NCBI RefSeq assembly: GCF_001559075.2
Contig: NZ_CP014015.2
Coordinates: forward strand, 1 to 64,000
Length of the DNA: 64,000 bases
Direction of reading: 5' to 3'
Source: Citrobacter amalonaticus
Lineage (GTDB): Bacteria; Pseudomonadota; Gammaproteobacteria; Enterobacterales; Enterobacteriaceae
This document shows positions 52,873-62,366 of this stretch, in pieces (position 1 is the first letter of the stretch; each line of letters opens with the position of its first letter). Both the position numbers and the translations under genes were made by a program. Below the pieces are notes generated by a model. The model saw only the letters and a list, made by a program, of their open reading frames with translations. It was not told the DNA's origin and did no database searches.

Positions 52873-53931
52873 TTAATTTGCCGCAGCGGTTGCCAGACGG
52901 GCTTTACGCTGCGGTCGAACAAACACAATCCACGACGCGGTCCAGACGCCAAGGATCATAAATACCAGGCCAATCCAGCCCTGCCAGGTCATCATCGCCG
53001 TCATCACCAGACCGTTACCGATAGAGCAGCCGCCGGCAATACTGGCGCCAAATCCCATCAGGATCCCGCCGAAGCCGCTGCGTAGCGTGGTTGCCGCATC
53101 GGCAGCCCGTACGCGGAATTCACGACTGGCTTTCGCCGCGATGAACGAACCGAGGAAAATCCCCAGCACCAGGAAAACGCCCCAGTTGAGGAACTTGCTG
53201 TCTCCCGCCACCAGGAACTGCAAAATGTTAGCCGTCGGCGAGGTGATCCCGAGCCCAAACATACGCCCGGTGGCTTCGCTCAGCGGCCAGGCCAGCAGCG
53301 CGATAAGACCAATCAGCACCGCCGTCACAAACGGGTGCCAGCGTTTTTCAAACAGAATATGCGCCAGCCCGGTACGACGCGGCGGCAAAGAGGCGACTTT
53401 CAGCTTTGGCTTTTTCAGTTCTTTACTGACTACCCAGAGCGTCACTACCAGCAGAACGGCAATCAGCGGCCAGACGGAGAGGTTCAGCGTGTCAGCCATG
53501 GAGTTGTGCTCCGTGCTGTACGTTTTTAGCGTCTGATTTAAACCGCTGGCATGAGGCGAACGCATCACCGCGCTCATCACCATGTAGGTCGCCAGCGCAA
53601 TCCAACTGCCGATCAGCCCCTCACCCGCACGATACCAGGTTCCGGTAGCACATCCGCCCGCATAGACAATCCCAATCCCGAAAATATAACCGCCGACAAC
53701 GGTACCGAGCCACGGGAACGCGCCCGCATCGAAGCGAATCACCCCCGCCTGAATCAGCGCAAAAGCACCGACGCTCTGCACGGAAATCGCAATCAGCAGC
53801 GCATAAAACATGCGGTTGTTTTTGGCGATATACATATCGCGAAAACCGCCGGTCAGGCAGAATCGTCCACGCTGCATCACAAAGCCCAGCAGCGCGCCGC
53901 AGATAACCCCGCTTAAAATCATTGAAAACAT
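52873..53931 (-). CDS. yeeE: Thiosulfate transporter YeeE (TsuA)
   Basis: Inner-membrane YeeE/YedE-family protein, 352 residues from the ATG at 53931 (MFSMILSGVICGALLGF). About nine helices and short re-entrant loops with conserved cysteines: RGRFCLTGGFRD, GGCATGTWYRAGEG and GGCSIGNGLV, proposed to pass thiosulfate through transient S-S-S-H-type contacts. Upstream in-frame codons (to 53994) are not supported. Confidence 0.94.
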   Translation of the reverse strand: MFSMILSGVICGALLGFVMQRGRFCLTGGFRDMYIAKNNRMFYALLIAISVQSVGAFALIQAGVIRFDAGAFPWLGTVVGGYIFGIGIVYAGGCATGTWYRAGEGLIGSWIALATYMVMSAVMRSPHASGLNQTLKTYSTEHNSMADTLNLSVWPLIAVLLVVTLWVVSKELKKPKLKVASLPPRRTGLAHILFEKRWHPFVTAVLIGLIALLAWPLSEATGRMFGLGITSPTANILQFLVAGDSKFLNWGVFLVLGIFLGSFIAAKASREFRVRAADAATTLRSGFGGILMGFGASIAGGCSIGNGLVMTAMMTWQGWIGLVFMILGVWTASWIVFVRPQRKARLATAAAN

Positions 53932-54056
53932 AAATTCGTTAGCCTGAAGAATATCAATCAGGAAATTATTCCTGAGCATGCGGCTGGGAACCAATAACCA
54001 AATTCTCTAATTTAGAACGAATGGTTATGAATAATGACTGGAAATAAACCAGTGAC

Positions 54057-54088
54057 ATAAAAAAAGCCGGAGTGGTTAACTCCGGCTT
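54057..54088 (-). terminator. Rho-independent terminator of plaP
   Basis: On the minus strand the stem GAAGCCGGAGT...ACTCCGGCTT is followed by a long T run, about 45 bases after the plaP stop. Confidence 0.92.
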
Positions 54089-54090
54089 CC

Positions 54091-54124
54091 TGCCCGGCGG
54101 CGCTTCGCTTACCGGGTCTACAAA
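54091..54124. repeat. REP (repetitive extragenic palindrome) element
   Basis: GCCCGGCGGCGCTTCGCTTACCGGG-type palindrome followed by TCTACAAA, the usual form of REP units in Salmonella and Citrobacter. It sits between the plaP stop and its terminator. Confidence 0.8.
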
Positions 54125-54133
54125 CCTTATGAA

Positions 54134-55495
54134 TTACTGTGCGATATCTTCGTACTGCGGAACCGGGTTGCGGAAGCTTTTGGTCACGCAGGCCAGATAC
54201 ACCAGACCGATACCGGCCCAGATCAGACCCAGAACCATAGAGCTCTCTTCCAGGTTGATCCACAGCGCGCCAACAGTCAGCGCGCCACATACTGGCAGCA
54301 CCAGATAGTTGAAGTGGTCTTTCAGCGTCTTGTTGCGTTTTTCACGGATCCAGAACTGTGAAATGACAGACAGGTTCACGAAGGTAAACGCCACCAGCGC
54401 ACCGAAGTTAATCAGCGCCGTCGCCGTCACCAGGTCAAATTTAATCGCCATCAGCGCAATTGCCCCCACCAGCAGCACGTTCCATGCCGGGGTACGCCAC
54501 TTCGGATGAATGTAACCAAAGAAGCGCGTCGGGAATACGCCGTCACGGCCCATTACGTACATCAGACGAGAGACGCCTGCGTGTGCCGCCATACCGGACG
54601 CCAGAACGGTCACGCTGGAGAAAATCAGCACGCCCCACTGGAAGGTTTTACCTGCCACGTACAGCATGATTTCAGGCTGAGACGCATCCGGATCCTTAAA
54701 GCGAGAGATATCCGGGAAGTACAGTTGCAGGAAGTAAGAGGCGCCGATGAATACCAGGCCGCCAATCAGCGCCGTCAGGAAGATAGCCTTCGGGATCACG
54801 CGCTCTGCATCTTTGGTCTCTTCAGACAGCGAAGAGATACCGTCAAAGCCCAGGAACGAGAAGCACAGAATCGTTGCTCCGGTAATCATTGGCACGACGT
54901 GCGCGCCTTCCGACCAGAACGGACGCGTGCTGGTCAGCGTACCGGCGCCCTCACCGTTCGACACGCCGTAGATGATCAGACCCACAATCACCGCCACAAT
55001 GCCCATCTGCAGGATCACAATCAGGGTATTGAAGTTTGCCACGGTCTTGATGCTGCGCAGGTTGGAGATGGTCATAAAGGCCACCAGCGCGACAACAAAG
55101 ATCCACGACGGTACGGACGGCACCAGCGCTTCAAAGTAAATTTTTGCCAGCAGGATGTTGATCATCGGCATGAACAGGTAGTCCAGCAGGGATGACCAAC
55201 CCACCATAAAGCCAACGGTCGGGCTGATGGATTTCTGGGCATAGGTATACGCCGAGCCAGCAGACGGGAAACGGCGAACCAGTTTACCGTAGCTCAACGC
55301 AGTAAAGAGAATAGCGATCAGCGCAAAGGCATACGCCGTTGCAACGTGACCGTCAGTGAGGCCTGAAACGATACCAAACGTATCGAACAGCGTCATCGGC
55401 TGCATATAGGCAAGACCCATCATGACAACCGGAATCAACGTAAGCGTTTTACGTAATTCCACGCGAGAGGTTTTTGGAGTAGCGTTATGCGACAT
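54134..55495 (-). CDS. plaP: Putrescine importer PlaP (YeeF)
   Basis: Amino acid-polyamine-organocation family proton symporter for putrescine, with about 12 hydrophobic helices. I choose the second of two close ATGs (55495, MSHNATPKTSR, 453 residues) because AAGGGG stands seven bases upstream of it but abuts the first (55501). Signature parts: RKTLTLIPVVMMGLAYMQPM, FPSAGSAYTYAQKSISP and FSFLGFDGISSLSEETKDAERV. Confidence 0.95.
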   Translation of the reverse strand: MSHNATPKTSRVELRKTLTLIPVVMMGLAYMQPMTLFDTFGIVSGLTDGHVATAYAFALIAILFTALSYGKLVRRFPSAGSAYTYAQKSISPTVGFMVGWSSLLDYLFMPMINILLAKIYFEALVPSVPSWIFVVALVAFMTISNLRSIKTVANFNTLIVILQMGIVAVIVGLIIYGVSNGEGAGTLTSTRPFWSEGAHVVPMITGATILCFSFLGFDGISSLSEETKDAERVIPKAIFLTALIGGLVFIGASYFLQLYFPDISRFKDPDASQPEIMLYVAGKTFQWGVLIFSSVTVLASGMAAHAGVSRLMYVMGRDGVFPTRFFGYIHPKWRTPAWNVLLVGAIALMAIKFDLVTATALINFGALVAFTFVNLSVISQFWIREKRNKTLKDHFNYLVLPVCGALTVGALWINLEESSMVLGLIWAGIGLVYLACVTKSFRNPVPQYEDIAQ

Positions 55496-55641
55496 GGTCA
55501 TTCCCCTTTACGGCGAATGCCGTCGCGTAAGCAAAAAATTGCCCCATTTTCTGGATTCCTCAGCGACAACAACTGTCGGTTTTTAGTAAATATCTATCCG
55601 GTACGAAGCCCGGCCTCTTTGTATGAATGATTGGTTTGATG

Positions 55642-55676
55642 CAAAAAAATAACCGACGCGTATGAAAACGTCGGTT
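55642..55676 (-). terminator. Rho-independent terminator of yeeY
   Basis: On the minus strand AACCGACG...CGTCGGTT is followed by a run of T, about 90 bases beyond the yeeY stop. Confidence 0.85.
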
Positions 55677-55763
55677 AATGTCATTTTTTGCAAGCGGCGC
55701 ATTGTGCACTAAAATGAGGCGAAAAGACAAGAGAATGAGAGGGTTGTCGCGAACTATTTTTTC

Positions 55764-56693
55764 TTAAATGTTTGATTTTTCGCTATCGTCTTTTTTGTAG
55801 ATCCCCGCGATAGCACTATTTGCTAAAATCGCATCCCGCCACCAGGCGCTGGCGAGCCCTGCCGTCTGCTCATTCCACCCCATCCATACCGGTTCAAAGA
55901 GGATTTGCGCAGCCACTTTTTTTTCGATTAACGCCCCACTGTCCAGGAAGCGCTGCGCCAGATAACGTGGAAGATAACCGCATCCCAGACCACTGATTTG
56001 CAGTTCCAGTTTGGTCTTAAAATCGAAGACAGTGATCGCCTCCTGATCGTCAAGCAGTTGCGTCGCCGTTGCAGCAGCGAGAGGCGAACTGTCGCCGACC
56101 ACAATCGCGCGATAGCGTTTGATGGTACTGCGGCTCAGCGGCTCAGCTTCTTCGGCCAGCGGATGGTGTGGCGCAACGGCAAAAATCTGTTCCAGTTCGC
56201 CCAGGCGCGCAACGCTAAAGTCGCTGGATGAAGGGGGTTCATGCATCGCGCCGACAATAATATCCGCCCGACCCTGGATCAGCGCATCCCACGATCCCCC
56301 CAATACGCCGTTAATGAATTTCAGGCGCGTGACGCTGTGATGCTGATAAAAGGATTCGATCAGAGGGGCGAGCAGGGAAAAAGGAAAGGTATCGTCCACG
56401 CCGATCACCAGTTCATTTTCCCAGCCTTCGTGAAGTTTTATCGCCTGCTTTTCCAGTTCCCGCACGGTGTGCAGGACTTCCCGCCCTTTCTCTAACAGCA
56501 TTTGACCCGTGCGCGTGAACCGGGCGCGATGACCGCTGCGATCGAGGATTTGAATGTTGAGATCGCTTTCCAGACGGTGGACGGTATAACTGAGGGCAGA
56601 CGGCGTCTTATACAGTTTGGCGGACGCCGCCGCGAAGCTGCCCTCTTTCTCAAGGGCATCAAGGATGATGAGCACGTCCAGCAGTGGTTTCAT
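55764..56693 (-). CDS. yeeY: LysR-family transcriptional regulator YeeY
   Basis: 309-residue LysR protein: winged helix-turn-helix in the first 60 residues (LDALEKEGSFAAASAKLYKTPSALS...HRLESDLNIQILDRSG) and a periplasmic-binding-like effector domain. Targets are not well known. It sits between plaP and yeeZ on the same strand. Confidence 0.94.
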   Translation of the reverse strand: MKPLLDVLIILDALEKEGSFAAASAKLYKTPSALSYTVHRLESDLNIQILDRSGHRARFTRTGQMLLEKGREVLHTVRELEKQAIKLHEGWENELVIGVDDTFPFSLLAPLIESFYQHHSVTRLKFINGVLGGSWDALIQGRADIIVGAMHEPPSSSDFSVARLGELEQIFAVAPHHPLAEEAEPLSRSTIKRYRAIVVGDSSPLAAATATQLLDDQEAITVFDFKTKLELQISGLGCGYLPRYLAQRFLDSGALIEKKVAAQILFEPVWMGWNEQTAGLASAWWRDAILANSAIAGIYKKDDSEKSNI

Positions 56694-56739
56694 ACACGCC
56701 CCCTTGCGGTGTATGGCGACTAGCTGCTGGCGGTATGCA

Positions 56740-57564
56740 TTACTCCAACGGCATCACCAGCGGATCGGGATACTGGTATTCAAACCCAAGCTCATTACAG
56801 ATCCGGCTGCCATCTATAATTTTACCTTTGTTGTTAGCCGCGGAATCACGGAACTGCGGCGGCTCCATTCCCAGCAGACGCGCCATCTGCGGATAGAACA
56901 CATTACGGGCAGGATGCGAAGGCGCACATATATTATAGATGTGTCCCCCTTTCGGTGCCTGTAACAGCAGCGTGATGGCGGCAATCACATCTTCCAGATG
57001 GACCAGATTGACGCCGTGTTCGCCATCAGGGGCGGTTTTGCCCGCGAAGAAACGGCCTGGATGACGCCCTGGTCCCACCAGCCCGGCCAGTCGCAGGATA
57101 TCGACCGAAGTACCCGGTAAATTATGCAGCCAGTCTTCCAGCTCTTTTAATACGCGACCGCTGGCGGTGACCGGATTACGCGCAGTTCCCTCTTTAACCG
57201 TCCCCTGCACGTCACCATAGACGGAGGTCGAACTGGTAAAGATAATGCGCGGAATACGATACGCCAGCGCGCTGTCGACCAGCTCCTGCATCGCCTGTAA
57301 ATAGAAGTCTTCTCCCGGACCGCTACGACGAGCCGGTAAGGTAATCACCAGCGCATCGACATCCATCAGCGCATCCAGATCATCTGTTTCACACACCAAC
57401 TCAGGCTCGAGCCGTAGCGGATATCCTTCGATCCCGCTCATTCTGGCCGCTTCCACGCCATCCTGGGTGGTTTTGCTCCCCGTCACCTGCCAGCCTCTGG
57501 CAGTGAGCGACATCGCCAGCGGCATGCCTAACCATCCTAAACCGACAACTGCGACCTTTTTCAT
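56740..57564 (-). CDS. yeeZ: NAD(P)-binding epimerase-like protein YeeZ
   Basis: 274-residue Rossmann-fold protein of the extended SDR type. The nucleotide-binding motif is VVGLGWLGMPLAMSL; a YxxxK-like motif is not evident, so catalysis is uncertain. TSSTSVYGDVQGTV and GLVGPGRHPGRFF are conserved in the family. Function unknown. It is divergent from the his operon. Confidence 0.93.
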   Translation of the reverse strand: MKKVAVVGLGWLGMPLAMSLTARGWQVTGSKTTQDGVEAARMSGIEGYPLRLEPELVCETDDLDALMDVDALVITLPARRSGPGEDFYLQAMQELVDSALAYRIPRIIFTSSTSVYGDVQGTVKEGTARNPVTASGRVLKELEDWLHNLPGTSVDILRLAGLVGPGRHPGRFFAGKTAPDGEHGVNLVHLEDVIAAITLLLQAPKGGHIYNICAPSHPARNVFYPQMARLLGMEPPQFRDSAANNKGKIIDGSRICNELGFEYQYPDPLVMPLE

Positions 57565-57658
57565 CCGTTTTCTCCTGACTCCAGCACTATGTCTATAAGG
57601 CTACGCCAGCGTTTTAAGACTGACAATTCATACTATAAATAGGAATTAAAAAAAGCGC

Positions 57659-57688
57659 TTGCTTTAAGGCGTTAAAGTGGTTTAGGTT
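57659..57688 (+). promoter_or_regulatory. Promoter of the his operon
   Basis: TTGCTT (57659-57664) and TAGGTT (57683-57688), 18 bases apart, match the E. coli/Salmonella his promoter in sequence and in distance from the leader ATG, including the following AAAAGGCATCA start region. Confidence 0.88.
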
Positions 57689-57726
57689 AAAAGGCATCAA
57701 ATGAATAAGCATTCATCGAGAATTTT

Positions 57727-57777
57727 ATGACACGCGTTCAATTTAAACACCACCATCATCACCATCATCCTGACTAG
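57727..57777 (+). CDS. hisL: his operon leader peptide
   Basis: 16-codon peptide MTRVQFKHHHHHHHPD with seven His codons in a row. Ribosome stalling here when charged tRNA-His is scarce prevents the attenuator hairpin from forming. Identical to the E. coli and Salmonella leader peptides as I recall them. Confidence 0.98.
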   Translation: MTRVQFKHHHHHHHPD

Positions 57778-57837
57778 TCTTTCAGGCGATGTGTGCTGGG
57801 AGACATTCAGATCTTCCAGTGGTGCATGAACGCATGA

Positions 57838-57876
57838 GAAAGCCCCCGGAAGATTTCTTCCGGGGGCTTTTTTTTT
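57838..57876 (+). terminator. his attenuator
   Basis: Strong stem AGCCCCCGGAAGA...CTTCCGGGGGCT followed by nine T, between hisL and hisG. It is the terminator form of the his leader; alternative pairing with the upstream leader (CTTCCAGTGG region) would make the antiterminator. Confidence 0.95.
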
Positions 57877-57922
57877 GGCGCGAAATTCAGACAGGTTCAG
57901 ACAGGATAAAGAGGAAAAGAGA

Positions 57923-58822
57923 ATGTTAGACAACAGCCGTTTACGCATAGCTATTCAGAAATCAGGTCGTTTGAGCGATGACTCACGTGAATTACTTGCC
58001 CGCTGCGGGATTAAAATTAACTTACACACCCAGCGTCTGATTGCGATGGCAGAGAATATGCCGATTGATATTCTGCGTGTGCGTGACGACGATATCCCCG
58101 GTCTGGTGATGGACGGCGTCGTTGACCTGGGCATCATCGGCGAGAACGTTCTGGAAGAAGAACTGCTGAACCGCCGTGCCCAGGGCGAAGACCCGCGCTA
58201 CTTTACGCTGCGTCGCCTCGATTTCGGCGGTTGCCGCCTTTCCCTGGCAACGCCGGTCGATGAAACCTGGGATGGCCCCGCCGCGCTGGATGGCAAACGC
58301 ATCGCCACCTCTTATCCCCACCTGCTCAAACGTTATCTCGATCAGAAAGGCGTTTCCTTTAAATCCTGTTTGCTGAACGGTTCTGTGGAAGTGGCTCCGC
58401 GCGCGGGCCTCGCCGATGCCATCTGCGATCTGGTTTCGACCGGTGCGACACTGGAAGCCAACGGTCTGCGCGAAGTGGAAGTGATTTACCGTTCTAAAGC
58501 CTGTCTGATCCAGCGTGACGGTGAGATGACCGACGCCAAGCAGCAACTGGTCGATAAGCTGCTGACCCGTATTCAGGGGGTTATCCAGGCTCGCGAATCG
58601 AAATACATCATGATGCACGCGCCAAGCGAGCGTCTGGAAGAGGTCATCGCGCTGCTGCCAGGTGCCGAGCGCCCAACTATTCTGCCGCTGGCTGGCGATC
58701 AGCAGCGCGTGGCGATGCACATGGTCAGCAGTGAAACCCTGTTCTGGGAGACGATGGAAAAACTGAAAGCGCTCGGCGCCAGCTCAATTCTGGTGCTGCC
58801 GATTGAGAAAATGATGGAATAA
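57923..58822 (+). CDS. hisG: ATP phosphoribosyltransferase
   Basis: First, feedback-inhibited step of histidine synthesis: ATP and PRPP to phosphoribosyl-ATP. The start MLDNSRLRIAIQKSGRL at 57923, behind AAGAGGAAAAGAG, gives 299 residues as in E. coli. Long-form HisG: SYPHLLKRYLDQ, SVEVAPRAGLADAICDLVSTG (PRPP binding), and the C-terminal ACT-like regulatory domain. Confidence 0.98.
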   Translation: MLDNSRLRIAIQKSGRLSDDSRELLARCGIKINLHTQRLIAMAENMPIDILRVRDDDIPGLVMDGVVDLGIIGENVLEEELLNRRAQGEDPRYFTLRRLDFGGCRLSLATPVDETWDGPAALDGKRIATSYPHLLKRYLDQKGVSFKSCLLNGSVEVAPRAGLADAICDLVSTGATLEANGLREVEVIYRSKACLIQRDGEMTDAKQQLVDKLLTRIQGVIQARESKYIMMHAPSERLEEVIALLPGAERPTILPLAGDQQRVAMHMVSSETLFWETMEKLKALGASSILVLPIEKMME

Positions 58823-58835
58823 TTGCGCGCGACGG

Positions 58836-58904
58836 CGCCCGGTGGCGCATTCGCTTACCGGGCCTACGGGTCCTGTAGGCCGGATAAGCAAGGCGTCATC
58901 CGGC
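58836..58904. repeat. Pair of inverted REP elements (BIME)
   Basis: A first REP unit (about 58836-58868, CGCCCGGTGGCG...CCGGGCCTAC) is followed by a second in the opposite direction (about 58875-58904, GTAGGCCGGATAAG...CATCCGGC). It fills the hisG-hisD gap, where it could stabilise the hisG message or lower downstream expression. Confidence 0.85.
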
Positions 58905-58921
58905 ATAAAAAGGAAAGTGAC

Positions 58922-60226
58922 ATGAGCTTTAGCACAATCATTAACTGGAACACGTGTTCCTCTGAGCAGCAGCGTGAATTACTGATGCGCCCGGCGATTT
59001 CCGCGTCTGACAGCATCACCCGCACCGTGAGCGAGATTCTGGATAACGTCAAAGCCCGTGGCGATGACGCCCTGCGCGAGTACAGCGCGAAGTTTGATAA
59101 AACCGAGGTTGCGGCGCTGAAGGTGACCGCGGAAGAGATAGCCGCCGCCAGCGCACGACTGAGCGACGATCTCAAGCAAGCGATGGCTGTCGCGGTGCAA
59201 AACATTGAAACCTTCCACAACGCGCAGAAATTACCGACCGTTGATGTGGAAACCCAGCCAGGCGTACGCTGCCAGCAGGTGACACGTCCGGTGGCGTCCG
59301 TCGGTTTGTATATTCCCGGCGGATCCGCCCCGCTCTTTTCTACCGTACTGATGCTCGCCACGCCGGCGCGCATTGCGGGCTGTAAGAAGGTGGTGCTGTG
59401 TTCCCCGCCGCCGATTGCCGATGAAATTCTCTACGCGGCGCAGCTGTGCGGTGTGCAGGAAGTCTTTAACGTTGGCGGCGCACAGGCCATTGCCGCCCTA
59501 GCGTTTGGCAGCGAATCCGTGCCGAAAGTGGACAAAATTTTTGGCCCTGGAAACGCGTTTGTGACCGAAGCGAAGCGTCAGGTCAGTCAGCGTCTCGACG
59601 GCGCAGCGATTGACATGCCAGCCGGACCGTCCGAAGTATTGGTGATTGCCGACAGCGGCGCCACGCCGGATTTCGTCGCCTCCGACCTGCTTTCGCAAGC
59701 CGAACACGGTCCGGATTCCCAGGTCATTCTGCTGACCCCGGATACCGATATCGCCCGTCGCGTTGCCGAAGCGGTTGAACGTCAACTGGCTGAACTCCCG
59801 CGTGCAGAAACGGCGCGTCAGGCGCTCAGCGCCAGTCGATTAATCGTGACGAAAGATTTAGCGCAGTGCGTTGCCATCTCTAACCTCTATGGTCCTGAGC
59901 ACCTGATTATTCAAACCCGTAATGCCCGCGACATGGTTGATGACATCACCAGCGCCGGTTCGGTATTCCTCGGCGACTGGTCGCCGGAATCAGCGGGCGA
60001 TTACGCTTCCGGGACTAACCACGTGCTGCCGACCTACGGCTATACCGCCACCTGTTCCAGCCTCGGGCTGGCGGATTTTCAGAAGCGCATGACGGTTCAG
60101 GAACTGTCTAAAGCGGGATTCTCCGCGCTGGCTTCAACCATCGAGACACTGGCGGCGGCGGAACGCCTGACCGCTCACAAAAATGCCGTCACCCTGCGCG
60201 TTAACGCCCTGAAGGAGCAAGCATGA
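58922..60226 (+). CDS. hisD: Histidinol dehydrogenase
   Basis: Last two oxidation steps, L-histidinol to histidine via histidinal, zinc-dependent with NAD+. From the ATG at 58922 it has 434 residues. GPGNAFVTEAKRQV, DMPAGPSEVLVIAD and LSQAEHGPDSQ carry NAD- and zinc-binding residues. The frame is open upstream through the REP pair but that part is not gene sequence. It overlaps hisC by four bases. Confidence 0.98.
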   Translation: MSFSTIINWNTCSSEQQRELLMRPAISASDSITRTVSEILDNVKARGDDALREYSAKFDKTEVAALKVTAEEIAAASARLSDDLKQAMAVAVQNIETFHNAQKLPTVDVETQPGVRCQQVTRPVASVGLYIPGGSAPLFSTVLMLATPARIAGCKKVVLCSPPPIADEILYAAQLCGVQEVFNVGGAQAIAALAFGSESVPKVDKIFGPGNAFVTEAKRQVSQRLDGAAIDMPAGPSEVLVIADSGATPDFVASDLLSQAEHGPDSQVILLTPDTDIARRVAEAVERQLAELPRAETARQALSASRLIVTKDLAQCVAISNLYGPEHLIIQTRNARDMVDDITSAGSVFLGDWSPESAGDYASGTNHVLPTYGYTATCSSLGLADFQKRMTVQELSKAGFSALASTIETLAAAERLTAHKNAVTLRVNALKEQA

Positions 60227-61302
60227 GCACTGAAAACACGTTCAGCGTCACCGACTTAGCCCGTGAAAACGTCCGCAATCTGACGCCGTATCAATCTGCT
60301 CGTCGTCTGGGCGGCAACGGCGACGTCTGGCTCAATGCCAACGAATTCCCGACGGCGGTTGAATATCAACTCACCCGGCAAACGCTGAACCGCTACCCGG
60401 AGTGCCAGCCGAAAGCGGTGATTGAAAATTATGCGCAGTACGCCGGGGTCAAACCGGAGCAAGTGCTGGTCAGTCGTGGCGCAGATGAAGGAATTGAACT
60501 GCTTATCCGCGCCTTCTGTGAACCGGGGAAAGACGCGATTCTCTTCTGCCCACCCACCTATGGGATGTATAGCGTCAGCGCCGAAACCATTGGCGTCGAA
60601 TGCCGTACTGTACCGGCGCTCGCCGACTGGCAGCTGGATATGCAGGCCATTTCAGACAATCTGGATGGCGTAAAGGTCGTTTACGTGTGCAGTCCCAATA
60701 ACCCCACCGGCCAGCTGATTCATCCGCAGGATCTGCGGACGTTGTTGGAACTGACGCGCGGCAAAGCCATTGTGGTCGCCGACGAGGCCTATATCGAGTT
60801 TTGCCCGCAGGCAACGCTGGCGGGTTGGCTTGCTGAATATCCTAATCTCGTCATTCTGCGCACGTTGTCCAAGGCGTTTGCCCTCGCCGGTCTGCGCTGC
60901 GGCTTTACGCTGGCGAATGAGGAGGTGATTAACCTGCTGTTGAAAGTGATCGCTCCCTACCCGCTTTCTACCCCCGTTGCCGACATTGCCGAACAGGCGC
61001 TAAGCCCGCAGGGCATCACTGCCATGCGCGAACGCGTGGCGCAGATCCTGCTTGAGCGTCAATACCTGGTGAAAGCGCTTAAAGAGATTGCCTGCGTTGA
61101 ACAGGTTTTTGACTCCGAAACCAACTACATTCTGGCGCGCTTCACCGCCTCCAGTAGCGTATTTAAATCTTTGTGGGATCAGGGCATTATCTTACGAGAC
61201 CAGAACAAGCAACCGTCTTTAAGCGGCTGTCTGCGTATTACTGTTGGTACCCGTGAAGAAAGCCAGCGCGTCATTGACGCTTTACGTGCGGAGCAAGTAT
61301 GA
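60223..61302 (+). CDS. hisC: Histidinol-phosphate aminotransferase
   Basis: PLP enzyme that transfers the amino group from glutamate to imidazole acetol phosphate. 359 residues of aminotransferase fold type I; CSPNNPTGQLI, VVADEAYIEF and the PLP lysine in RTLSKAFALAGLRCG are visible. Overlaps hisD and hisB by four bases each. Confidence 0.98.
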   Translation: MSTENTFSVTDLARENVRNLTPYQSARRLGGNGDVWLNANEFPTAVEYQLTRQTLNRYPECQPKAVIENYAQYAGVKPEQVLVSRGADEGIELLIRAFCEPGKDAILFCPPTYGMYSVSAETIGVECRTVPALADWQLDMQAISDNLDGVKVVYVCSPNNPTGQLIHPQDLRTLLELTRGKAIVVADEAYIEFCPQATLAGWLAEYPNLVILRTLSKAFALAGLRCGFTLANEEVINLLLKVIAPYPLSTPVADIAEQALSPQGITAMRERVAQILLERQYLVKALKEIACVEQVFDSETNYILARFTASSSVFKSLWDQGIILRDQNKQPSLSGCLRITVGTREESQRVIDALRAEQV

Positions 61303-62366
61303 GCCAGAAGTATCTCTTTATCGATCGTGATGGAACCCTGATTTCCGAGCCGCCGAGCGATTTCCAGGTGGATCGTTTTGACAAACTGGCCTTCGAGCCG
61401 GACGTCGTGCCGGTGCTGCTGAAGTTGCAAAAAGCGGGCTTTAAGCTGGTGATGATCACGAATCAGGACGGTCTGGGAACGCAGAGCTTCCCGCAGGCGG
61501 ATTTCGACGGCCCGCATAATCTGATGATGCAAATCCTGACCTCGCAGGGCGTGCGGTTTGATGACGTGCTGATCTGCCCGCACCTGCCCGCTGAGGAGTG
61601 CGACTGCCGGAAGCCGAAAGTGAAGCTTGTCGAACGCTATCTCGCTGAGCAGGCGATGGACAGCGCCAACAGCTACGTCATTGGCGATCGCGCTACCGAT
61701 ATCCAGTTGGCTGAAAATATGGGGATTACCGGGCTGCGTTACCATCGCGAGACGCTGAACTGGACGGCGATTGGCGAGCAACTGACGAAACGCGACCGCT
61801 ACGCCCACGTTGAGCGCGTCACCAAAGAGACGCAGATTGACGTCAAAGTGTGGCTGGACCGTGAAGGCGGCAGCAAAATTAACACCGGCGTCGGCTTCTT
61901 CGACCATATGCTCGATCAAATTGCGACACACGGTGGGTTCCGCATGGAGATTACCGTCAAAGGCGATCTCTATATCGACGATCACCACACCGTGGAAGAC
62001 ACCGGTCTGGCGCTGGGCGAGGCGTTGAAACTGGCGCTCGGCGATAAGCGCGGCATCAACCGTTTTGGCTTTGTGTTGCCGATGGACGAATGCCTGGCGC
62101 GCTGCGCGCTGGATATCTCCGGGCGCCCGCACCTCGAATACCGCGCCGAGTTCACCTATCAGCGCGTCGGCGATCTGAGTACCGAGATGATCGAACACTT
62201 TTTCCGTTCACTCTCCTACACCATGGGTGTGACGCTGCACCTGAAGACCAAAGGCAAAAACGACCATCACCGTGTGGAAAGCCTGTTCAAAGCCTTCGGC
62301 CGTACGCTGCGCCAGGCCATTCGCGTTGAGGGTGAGACCCTTCCCTCTTCCAAAGGAGTGCTGTGA
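61299..62366 (+). CDS. hisB: Bifunctional histidinol-phosphatase / IGP dehydratase
   Basis: Two activities in one 355-residue protein. The N-terminal HAD phosphatase domain (about 1-165) has FIDRDGTLISEPP and the zinc-binding CPHLPAEECDCRKP. The C-terminal imidazoleglycerol-phosphate dehydratase (about 166-355) has GVGFFDHMLDQIATHG and DDHHTVEDTGLALGEAL with metal-binding His/Glu. Its stop overlaps the hisH start by one base. Confidence 0.98.
   Translation: MSQKYLFIDRDGTLISEPPSDFQVDRFDKLAFEPDVVPVLLKLQKAGFKLVMITNQDGLGTQSFPQADFDGPHNLMMQILTSQGVRFDDVLICPHLPAEECDCRKPKVKLVERYLAEQAMDSANSYVIGDRATDIQLAENMGITGLRYHRETLNWTAIGEQLTKRDRYAHVERVTKETQIDVKVWLDREGGSKINTGVGFFDHMLDQIATHGGFRMEITVKGDLYIDDHHTVEDTGLALGEALKLALGDKRGINRFGFVLPMDECLARCALDISGRPHLEYRAEFTYQRVGDLSTEMIEHFFRSLSYTMGVTLHLKTKGKNDHHRVESLFKAFGRTLRQAIRVEGETLPSSKGVL

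Noticed and set aside
57745..57770. CAC/CAT repeat as a microsatellite or CRISPR-like repeat
   Set aside because: It is the seven-histidine run of the hisL leader peptide.
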